Shown: positions 1-11,511 of the stretch, in pieces
Numbering within the stretch: position 1 is the first letter of the stretch
Layout of the letters: each line of letters starts with the position of its first letter
Assembly: GCF_024868665.1 (NCBI RefSeq)
Contig: NC_079890.1
Location: 31,327,848 to 31,391,847, forward strand
Source of the DNA: Triplophysa rosa
Lineage: Eukaryota > Chordata > Actinopteri > Cypriniformes > Nemacheilidae
Direction: 5' to 3'
Length of the DNA: 64,000 nucleotides
Translations under genes and position numbers: made by a program
The notes under the pieces: model-generated
Told to the model about the DNA's origin: nothing
Seen by the model: only the letters and a program-made list of their open reading frames with translations
The model's database searches: none

Positions 1-1043
1 TGGAACCTCCATGTCTGGCCCCTGGACGGGACGAGGAGATCCTGAGTGGTCTGCCCCCGGCGGTGGTAGCTACCATTTCTCAGGCTAGGGCACCTGCCAC
101 TAGGCGACTGTACGTCTACAAGTGGTGCCTCTTCTCGACCTGGTGTGCTTCTCGAGGAGAAGACCCACGGAGTTGTGCGATCGGGTCCGTGCTGTCCTTC
201 CTACAAGAGAGACTCGAGACTAACCTCTCCCCCTCCACACTGAAAGTGTATGTAGCCGCCATTGCTGCTCATCACAACTCAGTTGCTGGAAAGTCTCTAG
301 GGCAGCACGACCTGGTCATTAGATTCCTAAGGGGTGCGAGGAGGCGTAACCCGCCTCGTCCGCCCTCCATACCCTCTTGAGACCTGGATGTAGCCCTGTC
401 AGGTCTCACCAGGCCCCCCTTCGAGCCCCTAGGGGATGCCTCTCTTCCTCATCTTACGATGAAGACGGTTCTCCTTTTGGCGCTCGCCTCCATCAAGAGG
501 GTAGGGGATCTACAGGCTTTCTCCGTGTCCCCTGACTGCCTAGAATTCGGACCCAGGGATTCTCATGTTATCCTGAGACCTCGGCCCGGCTACGTGCCCA
601 AGGTTCCCACCGCTCCCTTTCGGGACCAGGTGGTGAACTTACAGGCGCTCCCCACTGGGGAGGAAGACCCAACCCTGTCCGTGTTGTGTCCAGTACGCGC
701 GCTGCACCTCTACTTAGACCGCACACAGAGTTTCAGGAGCTCGGATCAGCTCTTTGTCTGTTTCGGAGGTCAGCAGCAGGGGAGAGCTGTCTCCAAGCAG
801 AGGTTGGCCCACTGGATTGTGGACGCTGTCAAGGCAGCTTACCAATCCTTAAATATCCCGTGCCCCCTAGGAGTGAGGGCCCACTCCACCCGGGGTGTTG
901 CCTCCTCTTAGGCCTTGGCACGGGGGGCCTCTCTCGCAGACATTTGCAGAGCTGCGGGTTGGGCTACACCCAACACCTTCGCGAGGTTTTACAACCTCCG
1001 CGTAAAGCCGGTGTCAGCCCGCGTCCTGCATGGTCACATGTAG
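1..1043 (+). pseudogene. DIRS retrotransposon tyrosine recombinase (YR), broken, 5' end off window
   Basis: The frame with codons starting at position 3 reads a tyrosine recombinase of the DIRS type. This enzyme integrates circular retrotransposon DNA without an integrase. The family's catalytic residues are visible: Arg in SIKRVGDL (498-500), His and Arg in HSTRG (882-884 and 891-893), and Tyr in FARFYN (990-992). Two in-frame stops break it: TGA at 378-380, where the second copy near 9500 has Trp, and TAG at 909-911, between the HxxR motif and the Tyr. The final stop is TAG at 1041-1043. The reverse transcriptase part of the element would lie left of the window. It is non-functional as read, although every catalytic residue survives. 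The family assignment is firm; the subfamily is not resolved. Confidence 0.85.
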
Positions 1044-2112
1044 GACCGGCAACTGGTAGGGTGTACGCCTGTTCGGTTTTTTCCCCCTCTCTCGAGTGGG
1101 TCAGTATACCGATTCAGCCTCCATTCTTTCCCCACTGGGCGAAGAACAGGCACTCCATCCATCACTAAGCAAGCACCCCCTGGGGCGGGCTGGGCAGAGC
1201 AGCCCTGCCCCTTAGGCCAGGTTCACCTAAGTTATTCGCTGCATAGCTCTAACCGGACCTATTGCTACCAGACGTTGCAACTCCCCAGCAGGGCGGTTCC
1301 GTCTGATGTATCCTCATGCTGGTTCCCACCTTGGTAACCCATGACCTCCCCGGGTGGACCTCCACCTCGCGGTGTTTCTTCAGCCGCACTTTCTTCCCAT
1401 GAGTTCTTCCCTATCGGTGAGACCATGTTGGTATCTCCACTATTTTCCTCCCTGCGGTAGGAAGTGGTCTCTGTAGCGCATTCCCCACTTGAGGAGGTAG
1501 CGCTTACCCAGTGCCTTACGGTTCCGGGCGGCTTCTCGCTGTTAGAGAAACAAGGCCGCCGCCTGTGAGGCCGAAGGTAGGGGCCTTCCCACCTTTCAAG
1601 AAAGCTCTGGGACCCCCTACCTACCCACTGGTAGGTTACGATTCGCGGTAGCGTCGGCTGACACGCCCAGGCCTGTCACCGTCGCTTCGTTGAGATTGTG
1701 ACAGGGCACAGTGTTATGGCGTTTTCCATTGGAACCCCATCTGTCGGTTCGACACAACGTCGAGAGACCGACAGAAAGGGAACGTCTCGGTTACGTTTGT
1801 AACCTCGGTTCCCTGATGGAGGGAACGAGACGTTGTGTCCTCTTGCCACAACACGTGTTGTCCTCTGCAGCAGTCGTGAGAGGTCTCAGGCTCCTCAGAA
1901 CTAAGGTGAATGAATGATGCACGCCGTCTCCCTTTTATACCCGGATGTCCGGGGCGGAGTCCGGCATGCAAATTTCATTTGCCAATTTTCATTGGCCTTT
2001 TCTAAGCAGTCGGAAACGATTGGTTCTCAGGGACGAATCCCATCTGTCGGTTCGACACAACGTCTCGTTCCCTCCATCAGGGAACCGAGGTTACAAACGT
2101 AACCGAGACGTT
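1044..2112 (+). mobile_element. DIRS 3' non-coding region and terminal inverted repeat
   Basis: This region follows the recombinase and ends in a perfect inverted repeat. The 59 bases at 1781-1839 are exactly the reverse complement of 2054-2112, with a 214-bp spacer that includes a promoter-like CTTTTATACC at about 1930. The minus-strand DIRS copy at 8067-8395 has the same architecture (two arms around a spacer with TTTTATACC), so the structure belongs to the element and is not a chance hairpin. DIRS elements carry inverted termini and an internal complementary region used to circularise the DNA; this is probably that region. I see no coding capacity in 1044-1780. Confidence 0.7.
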
Positions 2113-2161
2113 TTCCGGTTTTACGTTTACATAATTTCAGTGCATTTTATTAGGCTACTCT

Positions 2162-2722
2162 TGTCATGGTCCTGCCCTCTTGTACAGGATTTTCTAGTCT
2201 TGTGGCAGGATCATGACAGATCCCTTATGTTTAGTCTGAGAAAGCCATGGGGTGTTTATCTTTTGACACTCCATGTGTTTTCTCGTGTCTCTTCATTGGC
2301 CCCGCCCCTCTCGTTTCCTGTATTACTTCCCGGCCGTGTTTCATTACCCTCACCTGCCCTGTGTTATTATCCCTCGTTTGTTTTCCCCTTTAAATAGTCC
2401 TCATGTTTCATTGTCCTGTGCTCTTGCGTTGTACCTGTACCCTGTACCTTGTACCTTGTGCTTTGTACCTTGTGCTTGTGCTCATGTTCTTGTACCGTTG
2501 TGAGTATTTACCTTACATTCCTTTGGATTACGTTAACCGTACCTTGTCTCATCCTGTCCAGCCTTGTGTTTTGACGTTTTGTCATGTTTAGTTTAGTTAT
2601 TTTGTCCTGCTGTTTTTGCCCCCTCGTGGGAAGTACTTCGGTTTCTGTTTTTATATTAGTTCTGTCTTCGTTACCCCATTGTGGGTCTTTGTTTTGGGTT
2701 CTTCTCCACCACCTCCGTGACA
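2162..2722 (+). mobile_element. Solo LTR, gypsy-like, with 5-bp target-site duplication
   Basis: The 561-bp segment starts TGTCATGG and ends CCGTGACA (TG...CA, inverted TGTCA/TGACA). It is flanked by ACTCT at 2157-2161 and again at 2723-2727. A short inverted pair lies just inside the left end (TCATGGTCCTGCC with GGCAGGATCATGA). A TATA-like TTTAAATAG lies near 2390. No internal coding region is present, so it is a solo LTR left by recombination of a larger element. The terminal TGTCA/TGACA resembles the LTR ends of the chromovirus at 10236-16559, which suggests the same broad group. Orientation is set only by the TATA-like site and is tentative. Confidence 0.7.
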
Positions 2723-2727
2723 ACTCT

Positions 2728-3640
2728 GTTTTATTACGGACCGGCTTTGTCCGTGTTTGTATGTTTGCGCCACTGAGATAGAAAAATTCCTCCCGCCACG
2801 AGTATCTATTAACAATGCGCAAAAAGCACGCTTGCGATACTGGTGAAAGATTTCACACAATTTGAGCGGTGAAGCAAGGCTGCCTGCAACACGAGAAGCA
2901 ATTTGCTGTTATATGCTTGGCCATCGAAATTTGCTGTTATATGGCTGGCCATCGGCTTTACTGCATGCCCATTGTCGATTTTGGCACATCAAGAATGTAT
3001 TTCATCTTTTTTACAAGGCATACAAAAGCAGCATGAGATATGCTGAGATAGCGTCTACAGCGCCGTGCCAAAGTCCTTTTAACCCGTCGGCCTTTCGGGC
3101 AGCTATTTGCATCATAGCAGGACAACAGGCAGATATTTCTAAAATCGCTTGCATGATCAGAATTAAATGGCATATTTCCAATCAATAAATAAACCTGACA
3201 TTAACTCTACCCTTACTTTGGTTTGTTACGTTTAAATTGCGCTAAAATCACCTTTTAAGCGGTCACATTGAGCGTTGCATTTCTCCCTATTTATTGTAAT
3301 GGCAGTGGCACATCTTGTTAATATCTATTATCTTTGGCCTTGCCCATTGAGCGGTAGTGTTGTGCGCACAGTGCGTCTTTCTGTTTACTACCATTACAGC
3401 AATCACAAGTCTGCATTACATTATTTTAAATACACTGGTGCGCTAAACCTCTTCAATAAGCTTATTTTACTGACATGTTTATGAATGGTAAACAAAGTAC
3501 TGCTGTGAGCTGCCAGTGTTAATCTTTAATTTCTATTTTATTTCATTCAATACACCAGGAATTGTACAAGTTGATTTCTGCTTAGAGAATAAAAAAGTCA
3601 AGTAAAATGAAAGGAAACTGCAATAAAATATTTTTTCTTC
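2728..3640. other. Intron sequence, nothing assignable
   Basis: Short overlapping ORFs are present, but none has recognisable similarity or codon structure. A phrase is tandemly duplicated near 2900-2955 (GAAATTTGCTGTTATATG-like). No gene or element boundaries can be supported. Confidence 0.5.
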
Positions 3641-3863
3641 TTAAAGGCGGGGTGTCCGATTTCTCGTAGCCGTTGTTGATGTTCAAATCACCAAAACAGA
3701 CACACCCCTACCCCCATCTTTCGCTTTTGTCAGCGCTCAGCTCGACTAATGTCCGTCCTGTGCACTGGTCACCTTGCTGCTGATTGGCTACAAGGTTGTT
3801 TTGGTACTCGGCCCGACTTTGTCTAAACAAGCGTAATTCGGAAATCGGACACCCCGCCTTTAA
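3641..3863. mobile_element. MITE flanked by TTAA, 22-bp terminal inverted repeats
   Basis: The left end TTAAAGGCGGGGTGTCCGAT is mirrored at the right end by ATCGGACACCCCGCCTTTAA. The inverted repeat is about 22 bp and the element is about 220 bp including both TTAA copies. A duplicated TTAA target is typical of piggyBac and Kolobok superfamilies. No ORF is inside, so it is non-autonomous. Confidence 0.8.
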
Positions 3864-4011
3864 CTTCTTACCGTTCCTGTCAAATAAGAGTAGAATAATG
3901 AAAAAAAAACACTTAATGTGCCAAGCCATCAGAACCGAACCGAAAACCCTGGGTAAAAAAACGAGCTACGTATTGAACCGTGGGTTGACTGTTTTGTTGC
4001 ATCCCTAATAG

Positions 4012-4155
4012 AAATAGCTCATTCTAAGCTTATAAAAACATAACGCTTCATTATGTAAGGTCTTTATATACAGTACCTCTGAAAACATAGTTATATATAA
4101 TATTGCATTTCTGTCAGTAGATCCTCCAAATAATTACACATAGGACCTTTAAAGC
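4012..4155. mobile_element. Fragment of TTAA MITE family A (GGACCTTTAA end)
   Basis: The stretch from AAATAGCTCATTCTAAG to ACATAGGACCTTTAA matches one end of a repeat seen again at 20080, 20314-21967, 32325, 38876, 44380, 47030 and 50418-51350. I call this family A. Only one end is preserved here. The sequence just before it (3864-4010) ends in GTTGCATCCCTAA, which looks like the end of another degenerate DNA transposon, possibly hAT. Confidence 0.65.
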
Positions 4156-5381
4156 GGCAAGCCATACCTTTTGCCTCTATATGACCTCTGCATCTTTGTT
4201 TGACACCTACAACTCCAGGGTACTTTACATAGGCCTACTTTTAGGCTGGGTGGAGTCATAGGATGTCAAAGTGACATTTTTTCCCCCGCAAAATCATACT
4301 CGACAGCTCCACTTTTACAACATTATTGTAAGCTTGCTGTTGTGAACATGCGCTGGCTAAAGTTTTGTGATTATATTAAAGGAGCCACATTTAAATTAAA
4401 GCTGAAGGTTTTGGTTTGCATGTTGTTCGTGATAATGCGGTAAGCTGCGGCCTTTAGTTGTGGTTCCGCGTTCATTCTGTGACTGCCGCTTGCTAATAAT
4501 AAGCATTCGTTTTCAATATACAAAAAGTCAATATCCCCCCAATAGTACCTGGATCTTTATTACATGTGCCATGGCCCTTATTTATTTGCTCCTGAGATTG
4601 ATCTGCTTCTCATATGTTCTTTGCTTTAGTCCTCTTTCATTTGACTTGAGAGGTGAAATCAAGTACATTGTTTATTCAGCACTTGACAACCTCAATATAA
4701 ATAATGTCAATCATTGTGATTGCCAGGTGTTGTAAGCCTATTGTTGTCAAGTAGTGAACCGCTTCACATCTGTGGTGTTTAGACGTGTGAAATATAAGAA
4801 GTGTGTGTGTGTGTTTCTGTGCACACATTTGCTTGTTTGTGTATATTAAAGCTGAACTGTGGAATTTCAAATTAACAAATGATTGAATGATTGCATCACA
4901 CACCTCTCACAAATGGCAGTCTAGGTGGTGACATCAATGACAGGTATACAGGTAATTCAATTTTGTGCTTGTGAGATACCTTATCAGTGGGAAAACCAAA
5001 GATAAAAAATGTTTCTCTTAAGTTTTTGTAAATATGCAATGTTCTCATTAGATTACATGGCTACTTTAAAATGCCTTTCACTAAAGGTTGGTGCTTTTGC
5101 ATTCAGATACAATACAGAAGACCTCCCTCCGGCCCATAGAAGACATGTTGGACTGCTGGAAAAAAACAGAGCAGTGTTTTGAATGTTAATGTTATACTGA
5201 GCAATGTTAGACATAAGCAATGTAGGAGCGCAGTGTAACATTATGAGATTTCTTGTCTCTACGCATTAAATTGGGATACAACAAAAATGTTTAACATCAA
5301 AACAATTACACACTTACCTTTAAAAAACAGAGTAAGCTGTACTGCATATTCTTGGCCAAAATTATTTCTTTGCTGTGATGC

Positions 5382-5384
<3 letters not shown>
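4156..5384. other. AT-rich intron sequence, no feature recognised
   Basis: A short GT run lies near 4800-4815. I see no gene, RNA or element boundary. Confidence 0.5.
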
Positions 5385-5700
<316 letters not shown>

Positions 5701-6998
5701 CTCATCTTGGCTGCATGCCCTTATTGTCTCTTTCATGTTGTATTTATTACTCAAGTTTTTTTCATTATTATCCCATTATCTGCTGAATGTGTTCTGTGAC
5801 TCATGAGTGTGGGGTGGCAGATAAAACTGGTAAGCTAGTAATTAATGTCTCTGTGATCAGTTGGCTGAGGTTGAAACCCAGATGAAATGCAGGAGCTAGA
5901 AAACAGAGGTAAGCCTAAGCAAAACACGTGGATTTGCTTCTTGAATATGTACCTGGGCTCTACGGTAACTTATTTTTTTAAGAACACTTGTGCTTCTTAA
6001 ATAAAAAATTTAGGAGCACAGTCAAAAATTTTGGAGCACAGACAATTTAAGTTTTTTTAAAGAAACATTAATTTGGCACCGTACAGCATGCACAAGGTAT
6101 GCTAAAAGCTTATTGGTTATTATTGATTGTACCAAGGGGGCGGTTGAATGCTTCATTGTGATTGGCTGGTGAACATTCTAACACGGTGTCTCGCGCCGCG
6201 ACAAGAAACAATAGAACGCATTAGAACCCATTATAATTTTTTATTTTATCCACACTGGAGGCAGCGCGATGTGACAATCCCATTAGAACGCTCTGTAGAC
6301 ACTGTGTAAAGGTGTGCATTGTTTTTCACTGAAATGGTTGCAGTGTAGAGCCCTGTGTACGTGTGTGTGTATGCGTGTTACTTATTCACACTGTTGCGAT
6401 TAGATATGCAGAAAAGGTGTGTGTGTGTGTGTGTGTGCGTGCGTGCGTGTGTGTGTGTGTGTGAAAAGGATGTGGCTTTGATCACCCAAGGTCAGCTCTG
6501 TTTTAAAGGCCCATTAGCACATTCTTGCTGATCTCTGATCAGTATTAGGTAGTAGTTGTCCTCTATGACCCCTTTAATTTAACAGCATACGATTGACCCT
6601 GGACCTGTGATCAGGGTCACCACCTATACCAAGAGAGTCATAAAATAAACAGCCTTTGCTTATTTTATAAGTCTCCAACCTTTTTCAGGCTAATGACATT
6701 TTAGTGCATAAAGAGATACAGTAGAACGGGACCTCCTGTTACCTATACAGTTGAATTTTTTTATATTGCAGAGCCAAAGAGTGTTCTTTAAAAAAGAAAA
6801 AAATTAGTGTTCCAAACACACATGTTCCATACAAAATGAATAGGGACTCAGACTGGCAGTCTATAACATTTTTTACAGACAACTGAAGAAACATGGCTAA
6901 ATCACAACTGTCCCTTTATGCTGTGATTGATTGTTTCCTTGATTGAAGTTGACTTTATTTAAATTTTGTTTAACACATTATATATTTATATATGTACA
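5701..6998. other. Intron sequence with a (GT)n run at 6417-6463
   Basis: Apart from the GT/GC-interrupted dinucleotide run at 6417-6463 and an AT-rich segment, nothing is assignable. Confidence 0.5.
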
Positions 6999-7033
<35 letters not shown>

Positions 7034-7260
7034 GGGGGGCCAAACAGGGAATAATTATATAAAATCCGAATATATAGTTATAAGTCTGAATATACAGTTA
7101 TAAGTCTGAATATACTGTATAAACGTAAACCCTGAATATATAAATGTTAATCCGAATATATAAATGTAAATTTTGAATATATAAATGTAAATCCTGAATA
7201 TATACTTATAAGTTTGAATACATAAATGTAAATCCCGAATATATATTTATTGACTATATC
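6999..7260. repeat. (AT)n tract followed by degenerate ~22-bp tandem repeats
   Basis: An AT dinucleotide run (6999-7030) is followed from about 7063 by a degenerate tandem array built on GAATATATAAATGTAAAT-like units. Within it, TATAAGTCTGAATATAC occurs twice (7079-7095 and 7099-7115). It recurs inverted at 8051-8067, directly next to the DIRS terminus. Confidence 0.7.
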
Positions 7261-8066
7261 TCAATATAAACATGTTAATGATCGGGCATGTCATTAGACA
7301 GACATTAACATTTTTTTTATTTTTGTTTTAATGAAAAAGTAGGCACAATATTAGGGCAAATATTGCACTATTAAATTAAAAAGTAATGTATTATTGGAAC
7401 AAACTGCTACTTTCAAAAGGCTGTCCATAGTACCAGACTGTGCCAGAAGGTCAGCTTAACAGCCCATAACATAGCTATGTAGTTTTCGGCAGAATTAGTC
7501 ATGACTGAGAGGGCTAGGAAGATAGTTAACAATCTGCTGATGAACAGTGATTTTATTGACACTTTAGCAGCAGCATGTGATAGACAAGAGACACGGGGAC
7601 AATCGCAGGGTACATCTGTCCATCAAACTGCGGAGTCAGAGATGCGCTAGTATGGAAGGTAAATCCTGCCAAATTTAAATAAACTAATTAAACGATGAAA
7701 ATGAAAACCATATTAACAATTTCATTATACACAACTGCGCGTACAATATGTGCCAAAATGAAAAATAAAATGAAATGATTTTATTTTCATTTTTACACTG
7801 ACAATGCGTTGTCCCTGTTAAATTGAAAAAGAAAATGCAATTGGTGATTTGACATTTTATTTTCCATAAAATCTCGAGGCAAGACATATGAAAATGAAAG
7901 GCAAATGTGGAAAATAAATTGCAAAAACATTTTTACAAATGTTTTTATTAATGCTCACGCAATAATACTGACACAATTCAAATTAAAATGTAAAGTTTGA
8001 TTTTAATTTTATTTTCTCTTTTATTTCGTTTTCATTTTCGAAGTCTTACTGTATATTCAGACTTAT
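7261..8066. other. AT-rich sequence, possibly the interior of a palindrome-ended element
   Basis: No ORF of note. The left array at 7079-7115 and the right end at 8051-8067 form a 17-bp exact inverted repeat, so this may be the body of an AT-rich non-autonomous element into which, or next to which, the DIRS copy inserted. No duplication was found to prove it. Confidence 0.35.
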
Positions 8067-9655
8067 AACGTCTCGGTTATGTAACCTCCATTCCCTGATG
8101 GAGGGAACGAGACGTTGTGTTGAGAGACTGGGGTTTGATCTTGAGAACCTATTATCTCCGAGAGGAATTTAAAACGCCAGTGGGCTTTGGCGAATGGCAC
8201 ACGCACGCCAGTCCCCGCCCCGTGCATACGGGTATAAAAGGTAGGTGGTGTCGGCCATTCACTCACCCTTTGGGCTGAGGAACCTGAGAGACATCTCCCG
8301 GTCGCTGCAGCGGGTCGGCAAAGTGTTGTGGCATGAAGACACAACGTCTCGTTCCCTCCTCAGGGAACGGAGGTTACAGTCGTAACCGAGACGTTCCCCT
8401 TCAGTCGGTCTCTCAATGTTGTGTTTACACGCCACGGCATATCACGACCTCAATCGGAGTGACACTGACTAGACTAGCGAGTCACGAGTGAGCGCTACTG
8501 CGAGACGTAATATTCCAGTGGGATCAGTACTTAGTAGCATACCCTGAGAGGCTCGTACCGACGGCCGTCACTCTATTAGCGAGACATCGCCCAGTGCCGT
8601 ATGGAACACTGGGGAAACACTGCCCTCCTCATTGAAGAGTGTGTTACGGAGGCCACATCCTACCGCAAGGGGAGGTTACATGTGGAGACACCAACATGGT
8701 CTCACCGGTGGGGAGAACACATGCAAAAAAATGCGCCGGGGGCAGAACCCAGGTGGAGTAACCCACCGGAGGGGAGGTCACAGGTTCACCGACAGGGGAA
8801 CTAAGAGTGAGGAATTCAACATAAGGGACGACCCTGCAGGGGAGTCACTACATATGGGGCAACAGTCCGAGTATAGGGGTCCACCTGAGCAGGGGCGATT
8901 CTATCAGTACTGGACTTGGTTACAATAGACCGCTCCGCCCGGTCTGTTACCAAAATTGCCAATGCTTAGTGATGGATGGAATGACTGTACTTCGCCCTAA
9001 GGGGGGAAGTAGGGAGGCTAAAATAATGCGTTAGACTCGCCTGGAGAGAGGAGAAGGCACTTTCGCAGGCGTACGCCCAACCCAGTTGCCGACCTCACAC
9101 GCCGGTAGCGTGTAAGACACGGCTGATACTGGTTCCACGCGGAGAATGTAAAACCTCGCGAAGGTACTGGGCGTAGCCCAACCCGCAACACTTCATATGT
9201 CTGCCAGAGAGGCCATAGGTCTTCCTCCCCAGAGGGGAGCGCCTGCAGGTTCACCACTTGGTCCTGAAAGGGAGTGGTGGGAACCTTGGGCACGTAATCT
9301 GGCCGGGTTCTCAGGATAAAGTGAGAACTACCGGGCCCAAATTCTATGCACCCATGGGACAGGGAAAATGCCGGAGGTCCCCTACCCTCTTGATGGAAGC
9401 GAGCGCCAGCAAGAGTGCCATCTTCATTGTCAGATGAGAAAGACTGGCGTCTCTGAGGGGCTCGAAAGGGGCTGTACAAAGGCCCTGTAGGACCACATTA
9501 AGGTCCCAAGAGGGTACGGAGCGCGGTTGAGGTGGATGCACCCTTCTCGCACCCCTAAGGAACCTGGTGACCAGGTCATGTTGACCGAAGGACTTACCCT
9601 CCACGAGATCGTGATGAGCGGCAATAGCGGCTACATACACTTTCAGCGTGGACGG
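8067..9655 (-). mobile_element. DIRS retrotransposon, 3' half of a copy split by an LTR element
   Basis: Read on the minus strand, this is the C-terminal part of a DIRS tyrosine recombinase, then non-coding DNA, then inverted arms at 8341-8395 and 8067-8121 around a 219-bp spacer with TTTTATACC. It matches the layout of the copy at 1-2112. Its upper boundary at 9655 is where the solo LTR begins, after ACGG (9652-9655). The missing N-terminal portion resumes at 17840 with the same ACGG. The two halves are therefore one element interrupted by a later insertion. Confidence 0.8.
9018..9655 (-). pseudogene. DIRS tyrosine recombinase, C-terminal fragment with internal deletion
   Basis: The minus-strand frames read STLKVYVAAIAAHHDL and LALASIKRVGDL, matching the copy at 63-911. 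The conserved Arg of SIKRVGDL is kept. Frame changes occur around 9360-9390 (9344-9640 versus 9018-9479). About 9220 the text jumps from SGEEDL directly to sequence matching the C-terminal YR region. The segment between, which in the other copy holds HSTRG, is therefore deleted, and the catalytic HxxR is lost. It is a dead gene. Confidence 0.8.
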
Positions 9656-10235
9656 TGTAGGGGATTCAATGAGGAACAGTATTATTTAAACACTATTCTT
9701 CACCAAATTTGTAAGAATTATGATGAGCTTTGATCACAATTATAAGTAATATATTCTCCACCACCCTTTGTAAGGGAAACAAATATCAGCCCAAATTGGG
9801 ATGAATTTAATTGATTATGATCAATTATACTTATCTGGATCAAATTCATGATTTGGTGAAATCACTTAGCATTACGAGCAGGTAGCAAGAATCTGCATGT
9901 TTAGGGACTCCGGATTATGAGCATGAACTACAAACAACGTCACGTGTGAAATAAAACAGGACTTTATTACCTAGACTAGACACATACTAATCTAACATAC
10001 ACACACATACAGTTTAGCATTGGAAGAAGGCTGAAGTTGAAGCAGAGAGAAGAACAGAGCATGGATTTATGGCAGTATTTGATATTCAGAAGATCAATGG
10101 CCTGAACGAAACATCAGTTTCTTCTTGTAAAGCTCCTTTGTTAAAAAGATTAACGATGCTCTATGCATCCATTAATAAGACTAAGTATAATACTTGCATG
10201 TCTTACCCATCAAAAGAAAGAAAGTGTCCTGATGC

Positions 10236-11291
10236 TGTCACGCCAGAAGGACGGGAGTCAGATGCAGGGTCACAAGAGCTTTATTGGGAGATCAAACAGA
10301 ACTTATAACAGGGTAAGGCAAACAGAAAATCACAGGGAAAAGGGCACGAGCGCTCGGCTGGGGAAAATGGCGAGGGAAACACAAAGAGTCTGGGTGAAGC
10401 TGTAGAGCCAAACTCACGGAGAGAGTCACGGAGAGTACAGCACACAAGCCCCAGTGGTGGGGAACTGGTAATCCGCTGGAACTACCCCGAAGGGAGAATC
10501 TGATAAATCCGTTTGAACAACCCCGAAGGGAGAATCTGGTAATCCACTTGAACAACCCCCAGAAGAAGAATCTAGTAAATCCACTTGAACAAACCCCAGT
10601 AGGAAGAATCTGGTAAATCCACTCGAACAACCCCAGTAAGAAGAATCTGGTAAATCCACTCGAACAGCCCCAGTAGGAGGAATCTGGTAAATCCACTCGA
10701 ACAAACCCCAGTAGGAAGAATCTGGTAAATCCACTCGAACAAACCCCAGTAGGAAGAATCTGGTAAATCCACTCGAACCAACCCCAGTAGGAAGAATCTG
10801 GTAAATCCACTCGAACAAACCCCAGCAGGAAGAATCTGGTAAATCCACTCGAACAAACCCCTTTGAAGCCACCAGCGCAACGATCTGCGTGAGAAAGGGG
10901 ACACCAAGCAGGGTGCACAAGAGACTGGAGCCTAGACAGACAGAACAAATTAGCCACGAATCAAACTGGACCAGACAGGACAAGACTCGACAAGAAAATA
11001 CTAGACTGGAAGTCAGGCGAACTAGAAAAAACTAACGGACTGACAAGAAACCTAGGAATTCAGTGAGAATAAGAAGGGAGAGAGAAGATTAGCGCGAGTG
11101 GAAACCGGTGGGGTGTGATTAGCAGAAGTAGAAACTGGTGTGCGGTGATGAGTGGATAACAAGGAGGGCGGGGCAACCAAAAGTAAAGACCAAGCACGTG
11201 TAGAACTGTCAAAAAGGTTTGTCCCATGTGCTCGGCGAAAAGAAACGTAAACAAGACAAAACCAGCAGGTGCTCAGACCCGAAACCTGACA
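10236..11291 (-). repeat. Chromovirus 3' LTR
   Basis: 1,056 bp, nearly identical to the 5' LTR outside the repeat array; one substitution was seen at about 10930 (C here, A in the other). AATAAA on the minus strand corresponds to TTTATT at 10280-10285. The repeat array covers about 10447-10860. Confidence 0.93.
10447..10860 (-). repeat. 11-unit ~39-bp tandem array inside the LTR (3' copy)
   Basis: Units are variants of CCCCAGTAGGAAGAATCTGG followed by TAAATCCACTCGAACAAA. The leftmost units are the most diverged. Unit variants (AACCAACC, AACAACC, AACAGCC, GTAAGAAG, GCAGGAAG) occur in a different order in the two LTRs (the other array is at about 15717-16130), while flanking DNA is nearly identical. 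Reading frames through it give repetitive peptides that are not genes. Confidence 0.9.
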
Positions 11292-11511
11292 TTACCCCCC
11301 CCCCAGCCGCGCCACCAGGCGCTCTGGGAAGGGGCTCACCTCGTCGCCGGTGGAAATCCGCGATCAAAGCCTGGTCCAGGATGTCCCGTGTGGGTACCCA
11401 GCTTCTCTCCTCTGCGCTATAACCCTCCCAGTCCACCAGGTACTGGACGCATCTGCCGCGACGACGTATGTCTAGTAATCTCCTCACCGTGTAGGTGGGA
11501 GAGCCATCCAC
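11209..11511 (-). pseudogene. Chromodomain of the chromovirus integrase, frameshifted from pol
   Basis: Directly after the G run the frame reads [16 protein letters not shown], then [18 protein letters not shown], a chromodomain with the aromatic residues Tyr, Trp and Tyr expected to bind methylated histone tails. Chromoviruses carry this at the integrase C-terminus to direct integration to chromatin. It is one base out of frame with the rest of pol at 11519-11527, either a real mutation or a homopolymer error. The frame then runs through the polypurine tract and 82 bases into the 3' LTR, stopping at 11209. Confidence 0.88.
11292..11304 (-). promoter_or_regulatory. Chromovirus polypurine tract
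   Basis: The element strand has ten G followed by TAA immediately before the 3' LTR (plus-strand TTA then ten C). This is the expected plus-strand DNA primer. Confidence 0.85.

Noticed and set aside
10447..10860. CRISPR-like regularly spaced repeat
   Set aside because: Units are directly abutting variants with no unique spacers, located inside an LTR of a eukaryotic retrotransposon.
10292..10983. Repetitive protein frames on the minus strand (and again at 15559-16251)
   Set aside because: They are readings of the 39-bp tandem array in the chromovirus LTR, open in several frames at once, with no start or codon bias.
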